Below are positions 1-6,413 of a stretch of DNA of 10,659 bases, piece by piece. This DNA is from Clostridiales bacterium (GTDB taxonomy: Bacteria; Bacillota; Clostridia; Oscillospirales; Oscillospiraceae), in contig JAJQAS010000158.1 in NCBI GenBank assembly GCA_021203685.1, forward strand, positions 1-10,659, read 5' to 3'. The position numbers and the translations under genes were made by a program. The stretch's first letter is position 1. Each line of letters opens with the position of its first letter. The notes beneath the pieces are model-generated. The model had not been told where the DNA came from. It made no database searches and saw only the letters and a list, made by a program, of their open reading frames with translations.

Positions 1-55
1 GCCTCCCCTGAAAGGGGAGGAGGGCCGCCGCCGCAGGCGGTGGCGGAGGGGTTTC
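1..55. repeat. GC-rich palindromic intergenic repeat
   Basis: Two hairpins lie side by side. Bases 2-20 form a perfect 8-bp stem, CCTCCCCT/AGGGGAGG, around a GAA loop. Bases 26-47 form a longer GC stem (CCGCC...GGCGG with one G-T pair). The layout (CT-rich palindrome, GC-rich palindrome, then a GGAGGGG tail) resembles dispersed repeats found between genes in gut Oscillospiraceae; that comparison is from memory. It lies downstream of the IMP cyclohydrolase stop, so it could also affect mRNA 3' ends, but no T-run follows either hairpin on the minus strand inside the window. Confidence 0.5.
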
Positions 56-87
56 ACGTCGAAACTGAGCAAAAGGGATAGAAATAA

Positions 88-795
88 TCATTCGTTGACG
101 TTTTTGATGACATCATCGGTTTTGCCGGTGGCAAGGTCGATGTACCGCACGAACAGGGAGACCTTGTTCTCCTTGTTCAGGCTGTCCCACAGCAGGTCGG
201 CCAGCTCCCCGGCGGTGGCGGCGGGGATGCCCACCCGCTCCGGCTCTCCCTCGAAGGAGGGGAGGGGGTCGCCGTCGCCCATGTAGGTGTGGAGGAAGCG
301 GCCTTCCCCGGCCACAGGGGCGTCGTACTCGTAGAAGTACCGGCAGCAGCAGGAGGGGTCGCCGTCGGCGCTCTTGAGGATGGACAAATTATAGCTGCCG
401 TCGGGCTTCACCACGCCGGAGATGCGGGGGGTGTAGTTGGGGGCGTCCGGCTCGAAGGTCCGGGTCAGCAGGGCGTGGCGGTAGCAGTGGCCCTCCTGGA
501 ACGCCTGCCAGATGGTGTCGGTCTGGTCGCCGTTGGTGACGATGGTTTTGCCGTCGTAGTAGCGGACGGGGTGGTAAATGACCAGGCTAGGGTCCACCAT
601 CTTGGCGGGGTCGAACGCCTGGGTGCGGATGCCGTCCTCGGTGACGGCAAAGACCCGGTTGCGGCTGTTCACGCTGCGGCCCATGATGAAGTAGGCGATG
701 ACCGCCTGGGTGTTGTCCGCGCTGCGGCCCAGGAGGATGCCCCGGCCGGGATAGGGGTTGTTTTGCAGTTCAGTCAAAATATCCAGTTTTTTCAT
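88..795 (-). CDS. IMP cyclohydrolase, PurO-like stand-alone type
   Basis: This enzyme closes the ring of FAICAR to give IMP, the last step of de novo purine synthesis. The 235-aa product matches the archaeal PurO/IMP_cyclohyd fold family, not the cyclohydrolase half of bifunctional PurH. Visible family signatures are NPYPGRGILLG (13-23), AYFIMGRSxNSRNR (34-47), TNGDQTDTI (87-95) and EPDAPNYTPRIS (115-126). The ATG at 795 is chosen because GGGAGG lies 6-11 nt upstream and the N-terminus MKKLDILTEL leads straight into the domain; the open frame extends further upstream but only as non-coding read-through. It follows the DUF1796 gene by 43 nt at the distal end of the purine operon. A separate AICAR formyltransferase gene would be expected nearby, perhaps beyond base 1; it is not seen here. 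Family assignment is from recognition of motifs. Confidence 0.87.
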   Translation of the reverse strand: MKKLDILTELQNNPYPGRGILLGRSADNTQAVIAYFIMGRSVNSRNRVFAVTEDGIRTQAFDPAKMVDPSLVIYHPVRYYDGKTIVTNGDQTDTIWQAFQEGHCYRHALLTRTFEPDAPNYTPRISGVVKPDGSYNLSILKSADGDPSCCCRYFYEYDAPVAGEGRFLHTYMGDGDPLPSFEGEPERVGIPAATAGELADLLWDSLNKENKVSLFVRYIDLATGKTDDVIKNVNE

Positions 796-838
796 AAGAA
801 ACCTCCCAGTGCGCCCAGGGCGCGAAACAGTCGTAAGG

Positions 839-1564
839 TTATTCAAACATCCGCAGCGCGTACCGGTCCCCGTCAAACTCGTCGAGGATGGCCGCCCACC
901 CCGCCTGGTCGCCGCCGGACTGGGCTTTGCCCTCCTTGGCGAAGGCGGAGACGGTGCGGAACGTCAGGTGGTCGTTTTCCAGCCGGGTCAGCCGGGGGAG
1001 AGCATAGGCCCGCTCCGTCACCACCACCAGCAGGTAGTTCCCGCCCCGGTAGTGCTGCTCCAGCCACAGGGCCAGAGCCGCCACGTCGTTGACAGCTCCT
1101 TCCGGGTCCAGAGCGATTTTGGCGTTTTTCATCACGAACAGGGTGGTGCGGTCCCTCTCCAGCAGCCGCTGGAATTTATACTCCAGGTGGGCCATGCGGC
1201 CCCGCAGCTCCTGCAAGGTCCGCACGATGGCCTCCGGGTCTTCCCGCCCGTCGGGCCGCCGCAGCTGCTCCAGCGGCGTTTTGCCGTGGAAGGACAGGTG
1301 GGTGGTCTTGCAGAGGAACATCCCGTTGCTTTGCAGCTCCACGCCGCCGGAGAGGATGGTCTCCGGGTACTCCATGCACCGGGGCAGGTCGGCGTTGCCG
1401 TAGACGTAGCACCAGGAGAAGGGGTAGGAGTCCAGCTTGCCCCCCAAATGGTCCCGGATGCGGAAACTGACCTCGCAGTTGAAGCCCAGACTGACGATGG
1501 TATCGAAATGCGCGGGCCAGGCCGCCTTTGGCCGGGTGAACCCGTGCAGCAGTCGTTCCAGCAC
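839..1564 (-). CDS. DUF1796 family putative papain-like cysteine peptidase
   Basis: The 241-aa protein has the N-terminal hallmark of the DUF1796 family: FDTIVSLGFNCEVSFRIR (20-37) followed by the PFSW motif (48-51). C30 in the SLGxNC motif is the expected nucleophile of the papain-like fold; the histidine partner cannot be assigned with confidence (H89 and H93 are candidates). The function of the family is not established. No signal peptide or membrane segment is visible, so it is probably cytoplasmic. The start is a GTG only 2 nt after the purN stop, without a convincing SD of its own, which implies translational coupling to purN. It sits between purN and the IMP cyclohydrolase gene, an unexpected place with no obvious purine role. 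The family label is fairly secure, the activity is not. Confidence 0.72.
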   Translation of the reverse strand: MLERLLHGFTRPKAAWPAHFDTIVSLGFNCEVSFRIRDHLGGKLDSYPFSWCYVYGNADLPRCMEYPETILSGGVELQSNGMFLCKTTHLSFHGKTPLEQLRRPDGREDPEAIVRTLQELRGRMAHLEYKFQRLLERDRTTLFVMKNAKIALDPEGAVNDVAALALWLEQHYRGGNYLLVVVTERAYALPRLTRLENDHLTFRTVSAFAKEGKAQSGGDQAGWAAILDEFDGDRYALRMFE

Positions 1565-1566
1565 GG

Positions 1567-2190
1567 TCAGGTGATGTGAACGATGCGGCCTTCCACGGAA
1601 AGCCGCCCTTCACAGAATAGGCTCACAGCCTGGGGCAGGAGGACCCATTCCGCCTGCTCCATGATGCGGCGCTGCAAGGTCGCGGGGGTGTCGTCCTCGT
1701 TGACGGCTACGGCCTTTTGCAGGATGATGGGGCCGCCGTCGCATTCCTCAGAGACGAAGTGGACGGTGGCGCCGGAGAGCTTGACGCCATATTCCAGCGC
1801 CCGCTCGTGGACGTGCAGCCCGTAATAGCCCTCCCCGCAGAAGGAGGGGATGAGGGCAGGGTGGATGTTGATGATGGCGTTGGGGTAGGCGTGTACCAGC
1901 TCCTCGGTGAGGACGTACACAAAGCCCGCCAGCACCACAAGGCCGATGTCCAGCTCTTTGAGCTGTTGGGCCAGAGCGGCGGTCATGGCCCGGTTGTCGG
2001 CGTAGTCTTTGCGGTTCACCACATAGCCGGGGATGTTGGCCTTCTCCGCCCGCTCCAGGGCGTAGGCGGTGGGGGAGGAGGAGAGCACGGCGGCGATTTC
2101 GCCGTTCTTGATCTCCCCTCTGGCCTGGGCGTCGATGAGGGCCTGTAGATTGGTGCCGCCGCCGGACACCAGCACCGCAATGCGCACCAT
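1567..2190 (-). CDS. purN: Phosphoribosylglycinamide formyltransferase (GAR transformylase)
   Basis: PurN transfers a formyl group from 10-formyl-tetrahydrofolate to glycinamide ribonucleotide to make FGAR, the third step of purine synthesis. The 207-aa length is normal. The N-terminal phosphate-binding loop reads SGGGTNLQALID (9-20). The catalytic triad is visible as N108 and H110 in NIHPALIPSF and D151 in the DGGPII segment after SGATVHFV. The ATG start overlaps the purM stop by one base (TGATG on the minus strand), so it is translationally coupled to purM. The folate-dependent enzyme, rather than formate-dependent PurT, is used. It is cytoplasmic. Confidence 0.96.
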   Translation of the reverse strand: MVRIAVLVSGGGTNLQALIDAQARGEIKNGEIAAVLSSSPTAYALERAEKANIPGYVVNRKDYADNRAMTAALAQQLKELDIGLVVLAGFVYVLTEELVHAYPNAIINIHPALIPSFCGEGYYGLHVHERALEYGVKLSGATVHFVSEECDGGPIILQKAVAVNEDDTPATLQRRIMEQAEWVLLPQAVSLFCEGRLSVEGRIVHIT

Positions 2191-3236
2191 CAGAACAGCA
2201 CCTCCACACCGGTGTCTCCCGCCTTGACGGAGCCGATGATGAAGCCGTGCTGTCCGGCGCGGACGACAGTGCCCATGGCGAGACCCGCCTGATCCTTGGG
2301 CAGGGCCACCACCATGCCGATGCCCATGTTGAAGGTGTTGTACATATCCCGCGTGGGGATCTTCCCAGCCCGCTGGATGATGTCGAAGATGGGCAGCCGG
2401 GGGAAGGAACGGGTGTCGATAACGGCGGTCAGACCCTTTTTCATCATGCGGGGGACGTTCTCGTAGAAGCCGCCGCCGGTGATGTGGCTGACGCCGTGGA
2501 TGTCCACCCCGGCGGCCATCAGCTGGCGGATGGCGTGGACGTAGATTTCGGTGGGGCGTAGCAGCTCCGCGCCCAGGGTGTTGCCCAGCTCGTCGGAGCG
2601 CTCATCCCAGCGGTTTTCGATGTCCAGCACCTTGCGCACCAGAGAGAAGCCGTTGGAGTGGACGCCGCTGGAGGTCATGCCCAGCAGCACGTCGCCCTCC
2701 TGCATCCGGGTTTCGGGGTCGATGCGCTGGTCCGCATCCACCATGCCCACGGCGAACCCGGCCAGGTCGTACTCGTTCTCCGGGTAAAAGCCGGGCATTT
2801 CGGCGGTCTCGCCGCCCACCAGGGCGCAGTCGGACATCTTGCAGCCGTCAGTGATACCCTTGACGATCTGCTCGATGCGGCTGGGGACGTTCTTGCCGCA
2901 GGCGATGTAATCCAGGAAGAACAGGGGCATTGCGCCGCCGCAGATGATGTCGTTGACGCACATGGCCACGCAGTCGATGCCCACGGTGTCGTGCTTGTCC
3001 ATCAAAAAGGCCAGCTTCAGTTTGGTGCCCACGCCGTCGGTACCGGAAACCAGCACCGGGCGCTTCATGCCGGAGAAATCCGGGGCGAACTGGCCGCCGA
3101 AGCCGCCCAGATCCCCCAGCACGCCGGGGATATAGGTGGAGGCGACCAGGGGCTTGATGCGGTCCACCGCCTCGTATCCGGCGGTCACATCCACCCCGGC
3201 GGCTGCGTAGGAAGCGGATTTGCTGTTGGTGTTCAT
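2190..3236 (-). CDS. purM: Phosphoribosylformylglycinamidine cyclo-ligase (AIR synthetase)
   Basis: PurM closes the imidazole ring of FGAM with ATP to give AIR, the fifth step of the pathway. The 348-aa product has the standard length and all the ATP-grasp-unrelated PurM/SelD-family motifs: TDGVGTKLKLA (66-76), GIDCVAMCVNDI (86-97), GGETAEMPG (141-149), TSSGVHSNG (188-196), HITGGG (251-256) and FNMGIGM (302-308). The ATG at 3236 overlaps the purF stop by four bases (ATGA). The frame stays open far upstream inside purF, but that part is antisense-like low-complexity read-through and has no PurM similarity, so the ATGA start is preferred. It acts in the cytosol as a dimer in known members. Confidence 0.97.
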   Translation of the reverse strand: MNTNSKSASYAAAGVDVTAGYEAVDRIKPLVASTYIPGVLGDLGGFGGQFAPDFSGMKRPVLVSGTDGVGTKLKLAFLMDKHDTVGIDCVAMCVNDIICGGAMPLFFLDYIACGKNVPSRIEQIVKGITDGCKMSDCALVGGETAEMPGFYPENEYDLAGFAVGMVDADQRIDPETRMQEGDVLLGMTSSGVHSNGFSLVRKVLDIENRWDERSDELGNTLGAELLRPTEIYVHAIRQLMAAGVDIHGVSHITGGGFYENVPRMMKKGLTAVIDTRSFPRLPIFDIIQRAGKIPTRDMYNTFNMGIGMVVALPKDQAGLAMGTVVRAGQHGFIIGSVKAGDTGVEVLF

Positions 3237-4738
3237 GGTTCGGCTTCCTCCTCGGGATAGGTGACAGAGTAGAGCGGTTCGGAACGGAGCTTGGGGATGG
3301 GCAGGACGTAGTTGCCGGAGAAGCAGGCGTCGCAGTACCGCAGGTTCAGCTTTTTGGACAGATGTTCCAGCCCCTCCAGGGGCATATATTGCAGGGAGTC
3401 CGCGCCGATGAGCTGACAGACCTCCGCCTCCGTCCGGTTGTGGGCAACCAAATTTCGCTCGTTGGGGATGGCCGTGCCGTAATAGCAGGCGTGGACGAAG
3501 GGGGGCGCGGTGATTTTCACGTGGACTTCGGTGGCCCCCGCGTCCCGCAGCAGCTGGACGATGCGGGCCATGGTGCCGCCCCGGACGATGGAGTCGTCCA
3601 CCAGCACCAGGCGTTTGCCTTTGACTACGGCGCTCATGGCGTTGAGCTTGATGCGGATGGACTTCTGCCGCTGGATCTTGCGGCTCTGGATGAACGTCCG
3701 CTGAATGTAGCGGTTTTTCACCAGCCCCATGCCGTAGGGGATGCCGGACTCCTTGGCGTAGCCCATGGCGGCCACAATGCCGCTGTCGGGGACGCCCACC
3801 ACCAAATCGGCCTCGGTGTCGGCGTAGCGGGCCAGGCAGCGCCCGGCCTCCTCCCGCACCACGCCCACCGGCGCGCCGTCGATGACGGAATCCTGCCGGG
3901 CGAAGTAAATCAGCTCGAACATACACAGGGCGGACTTGGCGTGGCGCACAGAACACCGGTAGCTTTTCAGCTGGCCGTGGTGTACCACCGCCACCTCCCC
4001 CGGCGCGATGTCACGAATGAGGGTGCCCCCCAGGGACTGGATGGCGCAGGACTCGGAGGAGAACACATAGCAGTCCCCAACCTTGCCCACACAGAGGGGC
4101 CGGATGCCGTTGGGGTCCCGTGCGGCGATGAGGGTGTCCCGGTCCATCATGACGATGGAAAACGCGCCGATCATATACTCCATGGCGTTGAGCACCGCGT
4201 CCTCCAGGGTGTTGGTGCGCAAGTGCTCCCGGACGATGAGGTTGGTGATGATCTCTGCGTCGTTGGTGGTCTGGAAGATGGCCCCCCGGCCCTCCATCTC
4301 GGTTTTCAGGGCGGCGCTGTTGACCAGCTTGCCGTTGTAGCACAGGGCGATGGAGCCGGAGGCGTGGTGGGCCACGATGGGCTGGGCGTTGTTGGGGTTG
4401 GCGTCCATCAGGTCGTTGGCGTGGCGGACGTGGCCGATGGCGGCGACGGCCCCGGCCATTTTTTGCAGGTCCCGGCTGGCGAACACCTCCGGCACCAGCC
4501 CCTTGCCCTTGCGCAGGCTCAAAATGCCGTTGGGGGAACAGGTGGCGATGCCGCAGGACTCCTGCCCCCGGTGCTGGAGGGCAAAGAGGGCGTTATACGT
4601 GTCAAAGGCCGGGTCCCGGGAGAAGCTGGGGTCGCTGCCCGCAGGCTCTCCCGGCGCCTGGGCCTTTATGATGCCGAACACGCCGCACTCCTCGTGCAGC
4701 TTGTCGGCGTTTTCCGGTAAAATGGCGTTGTGGTTCAT
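3233..4738 (-). CDS. purF: Amidophosphoribosyltransferase (glutamine PRPP amidotransferase)
   Basis: PurF makes phosphoribosylamine from PRPP and glutamine, the committed and feedback-controlled step. The 501-aa product shows an N-terminal Ntn glutaminase domain whose nucleophile C18 follows a 17-residue propeptide (ECGVFG), so self-cleavage is expected. The C-terminal phosphoribosyltransferase domain carries the PRPP loop LVLVDDSIVRGGT (377-389). C272, C418, C469 and C472 match the positions of the [4Fe-4S] ligands of the B. subtilis enzyme, so this is the oxygen-sensitive iron-sulfur class. R105, N135-G136 and D160 of the glutamine site are kept, but the usual RYxTxG after R105 reads RHANDL here, and there is a short insertion near 28-45. 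The ATG at 4738 has GGGAGG 5-10 nt upstream. It starts 38 nt after purC and overlaps purM by 4 nt. Confidence 0.97.
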   Translation of the reverse strand: MNHNAILPENADKLHEECGVFGIIKAQAPGEPAGSDPSFSRDPAFDTYNALFALQHRGQESCGIATCSPNGILSLRKGKGLVPEVFASRDLQKMAGAVAAIGHVRHANDLMDANPNNAQPIVAHHASGSIALCYNGKLVNSAALKTEMEGRGAIFQTTNDAEIITNLIVREHLRTNTLEDAVLNAMEYMIGAFSIVMMDRDTLIAARDPNGIRPLCVGKVGDCYVFSSESCAIQSLGGTLIRDIAPGEVAVVHHGQLKSYRCSVRHAKSALCMFELIYFARQDSVIDGAPVGVVREEAGRCLARYADTEADLVVGVPDSGIVAAMGYAKESGIPYGMGLVKNRYIQRTFIQSRKIQRQKSIRIKLNAMSAVVKGKRLVLVDDSIVRGGTMARIVQLLRDAGATEVHVKITAPPFVHACYYGTAIPNERNLVAHNRTEAEVCQLIGADSLQYMPLEGLEHLSKKLNLRYCDACFSGNYVLPIPKLRSEPLYSVTYPEEEAEP

Positions 4739-4776
4739 GGTTCCTCCCAAACGGGGCGAAAGCGAGGACGGGCTGG

Positions 4777-5493
4777 TCATGCCTCCCCCATCAGGCGGCG
4801 CATGACCTCCTGGTAGGCGTCCTCCACGTTGCCCATATCCCGGCGGAAGCGGTCCTTGTCCAGCTTCTCGTGGGTGTTCTCGTCCCACAGGCGGCAGGTG
4901 TCGGGGCTGATTTCGTCGGCCAGGACGATCTGGCCCTCGGCGGTCTTGCCGAACTCGATCTTGAAGTCCACCAGGTCGATGCCGATGCCCTTCAGGTAGG
5001 ACTTCAGGAAGGCGTTGATTTTAAAGGTGTAGTCCTTGATGAGGTTCACCTCGTCCCAGGTGACCAGTTTCAGCGCAACGGCGTGGTAGGCGTTGAGCAG
5101 GGGATCGCCCAGGTCGTCGTTCTTGTAGGAGAACTCGATGGTGGGCGCTTCAAAGACGATGCCCTCCCGCACGCCGTAGTGCTTGGCGAAGGAACCGGCG
5201 GAGATGTTGCGGACGATGACCTCCAGCGGGACGATGGAGACCTTCTTCACGGCGGTCTCCCGGTCGGAGAGCTGCTGGATGAAGTGGGTGGGGACGCCCG
5301 CCTCGGCCTCCAGCTTCTGCATCATAAAGTTGGACATCTTGTTGTTGATGACGCCCTTGCCCACGATGGTGCCCTTTTTCAGGCCGTTGAACGCGGTGGC
5401 GTCGTCCTTATAGTCCACGATGACCACGTTGGGGTCGTCGGTGGCGAATACCTTTTTGGCCTTGCCTTCGTAGAGCTGTTCCAGTTTTTCCAT
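4777..5493 (-). CDS. purC: SAICAR synthetase (phosphoribosylaminoimidazole-succinocarboxamide synthase)
   Basis: PurC joins CAIR and aspartate with ATP to form SAICAR. The 238-aa product has the normal bacterial length. Motifs visible are LYEGKAKKVF (7-16) at the ATP site, VRNISAGSFAKHYG (94-107), and DEISPDTCRLWD (193-204), which includes the acidic residues of the active site. The ATG at 5493 is preceded by AAGGAA about 10 nt upstream and matches the usual MEKLEQLYEGKAK beginning; the longer open frame upstream runs into purE and is not coding. It follows purE by 52 nt and precedes purF by 38 nt. Placement right after purE fits the consecutive reactions AIR to CAIR to SAICAR. Confidence 0.97.
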   Translation of the reverse strand: MEKLEQLYEGKAKKVFATDDPNVVIVDYKDDATAFNGLKKGTIVGKGVINNKMSNFMMQKLEAEAGVPTHFIQQLSDRETAVKKVSIVPLEVIVRNISAGSFAKHYGVREGIVFEAPTIEFSYKNDDLGDPLLNAYHAVALKLVTWDEVNLIKDYTFKINAFLKSYLKGIGIDLVDFKIEFGKTAEGQIVLADEISPDTCRLWDENTHEKLDKDRFRRDMGNVEDAYQEVMRRLMGEA

Positions 5494-5545
5494 GATGAAT
5501 CGTTCCTTTCCAAAATCAAAAAGTGGGGATACGCTGCGCTTGGGT

Positions 5546-6037
5546 TCAAATGTCTGCGGCCTGGAGCCTGGCGTCCTTTTCGGCCACCTGCCGGGCCATC
5601 TCCGCCTTGAAGTCGGCCAGCTTCTCCGCCAGGGAGGGCTCCTCCAGGGCCAGCATCTGGGCGGCCAGGATACCGGCGTTGGCGGCGCCGTTGACCCCCA
5701 CCGTGGCCACGGGGATGCCGGAGGGCATTTGCACGATGGAGAGCAGGCTGTCCAGCCCACCCATCATAGAGGTCTTGATGGGAACGCCGATGACGGGGAG
5801 GGTGGTGTAGGCGGCCAGCACGCCGCCCAGGTGGGCGGCCTTGCCCGCCCCGGCGATGATGACGCCAAAGCCCTTTTCGGCGGCGGTGGAGGCGAAGCGC
5901 TCTGCCGCGGCGGGGGTGCGGTGGGCGGAGATGACATGGACCTCATAGGGAATGCCAAATTGTTTCAGCTTGTCCACAGCGTCCTTCATGATGGGAAGAT
6001 CGCTGTCAGACCCCATGATCACAGCAACTTTTTTCAT
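5546..6037 (-). CDS. purE: N5-carboxyaminoimidazole ribonucleotide mutase
   Basis: PurE produces CAIR, by moving the carboxyl group of N5-CAIR (class I) or by direct carboxylation of AIR (class II). The 163-aa product has class I features: GSDSDLP (9-15), SAHRTP (37-42), AGKAAHLGG (63-71, active-site H69) and MPSGIPVATV (104-113). The usual AGGAAHLPG is slightly altered (Lys for Gly, Gly for Pro). The ATG at 6037 has a perfect AGGAGG about 9 nt upstream. It is the first full-size gene of the purine operon, behind a leader of about 220 nt. No purK, the ATP-dependent partner that makes N5-CAIR, lies next to it in this window. Confidence 0.96.
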   Translation of the reverse strand: MKKVAVIMGSDSDLPIMKDAVDKLKQFGIPYEVHVISAHRTPAAAERFASTAAEKGFGVIIAGAGKAAHLGGVLAAYTTLPVIGVPIKTSMMGGLDSLLSIVQMPSGIPVATVGVNGAANAGILAAQMLALEEPSLAEKLADFKAEMARQVAEKDARLQAADI

Positions 6038-6109
6038 TGAAAAAACCTCCTGAATGATATTGTAGGGGAAGCGGGCGGCTGCGCGGCCATTGTTACGGTG
6101 CGCCGCCGC

Positions 6110-6143
6110 AAAAAAACAAGCAGAGTGGAACTTCTGCCTGCTT
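6110..6143 (-). terminator. Attenuator-like hairpin in the purE leader
   Basis: On the minus strand AAGCAG (6143-6138) can pair with CTGCTT (6123-6118), and one nucleotide later comes a run of seven T (6116-6110). A competing inner pairing GCAGA/TCTGC (6137-6133 with 6124-6120) is also possible. A stem followed by a T-run is the form of an intrinsic terminator. It lies inside the transcribed leader, starting four nt after the stop codon of the small upstream frame and about 75 nt before the purE ATG, so it is better read as an attenuator than as an end-of-operon terminator. The stem is short and its strength is uncertain. Confidence 0.55.
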
Positions 6144-6147
6144 TGGT

Positions 6148-6231
6148 TCATAGGATAGACTGATAGAAGGGAAAGAGGAAACGGACAGCCGCCACGCCGA
6201 CAATGCACCCGCTGCGCTGCACATTCGCCAT
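6148..6231 (-). CDS. Putative 27-aa leader peptide upstream of purE
   Basis: A 27-codon frame starts with ATG at 6231, has an ideal SD (GGAGGGG, 6245-6239, seven-nt spacing) and ends with TGA at 6148. The product begins MANVQRSGCIVGVAAV and ends in an aromatic and hydrophobic stretch (FLFPFYQSIL); no single amino acid is strongly repeated. It starts only about 26 nt after the predicted transcription start and stops just before the T-run hairpin, the geometry of a leader peptide controlling attenuation. It could also be a small membrane-active protein or chance. I do not recognise a family. The strong SD argues that it is translated; function is inferred only. Confidence 0.45.
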   Translation of the reverse strand: MANVQRSGCIVGVAAVRFLFPFYQSIL

Positions 6232-6263
6232 AGAACAACCCCTCCAAATCCTCGTTTGCAACT

Positions 6264-6292
6264 AGTTTATCCCAAAAACAGCGGCTTTTCAA
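6264..6292 (-). promoter_or_regulatory. Promoter of the purine operon (SigA type)
   Basis: On the minus strand a -35 box TTGAAA (6292-6287) and a -10 box TAAACT (6269-6264) are separated by 17 nt. Transcription would begin near 6257 and give a leader of about 220 nt before purE. The surrounding bases are AT-richer than the rest of the window. No PurBox (paired CGAAC-type motifs used by Bacillus PurR) was seen near it. Confidence 0.65.
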
Positions 6293-6308
6293 GGGGAGAG
6301 AGGGGGCT

Positions 6309-6362
6309 TTGTTCAACTTTGTACGCTTGAACAACCGCCGCCGAAAAAACGGCGGCCTTGTT
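6309..6362. repeat. Nested inverted repeats between the glycosyltransferase gene and the pur promoter
   Basis: TTGTTCAA (6309-6316) and TTGAACAA (6327-6334) form a perfect 8-bp inverted repeat. The right arm also belongs to a second hairpin: AACAA (6330-6334), then GCCGCCG (6337-6343), an A6 loop, CGGCGGC (6350-6356) and TTGTT (6358-6362). The two stems therefore exclude each other. The region lies 105-52 nt downstream of the glycosyltransferase stop and upstream of the pur -35 box, so it may end glycosyltransferase transcription, although no T-run follows the second stem on that strand. Confidence 0.5.
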
Positions 6363-6413
6363 GAGCGTTTCGCTTGAAGGGAGACGCCGGACAGGGGAGA
6401 GGGCGGCCCGCCG

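Noticed and set aside
289..1092. Plus-strand open frame opposite the IMP cyclohydrolase and DUF1796 genes
   Set aside because: Antisense shadow with low-complexity composition that crosses two recognisable minus-strand genes; no SD or family resemblance.
3237..3956. Upstream extension of the purM frame
   Set aside because: Overlaps purF coding sequence, lacks PurM similarity, and the ATGA overlap start at 3236 fits the family N-terminus.
3362..4720. Long open frame on the plus strand opposite purF (about 450 codons)
   Set aside because: It is rich in Gly, Val, His and Asp in a low-complexity pattern typical of an antisense frame of a GC-rich gene; purF on the other strand has every family motif and an SD.
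6038..6257. Purine, ZTP or PRPP riboswitch in the purE leader
   Set aside because: None of the conserved core strings I know for these aptamers could be found; the leader is better described by a small frame plus hairpin. A covariance-model search would settle it.
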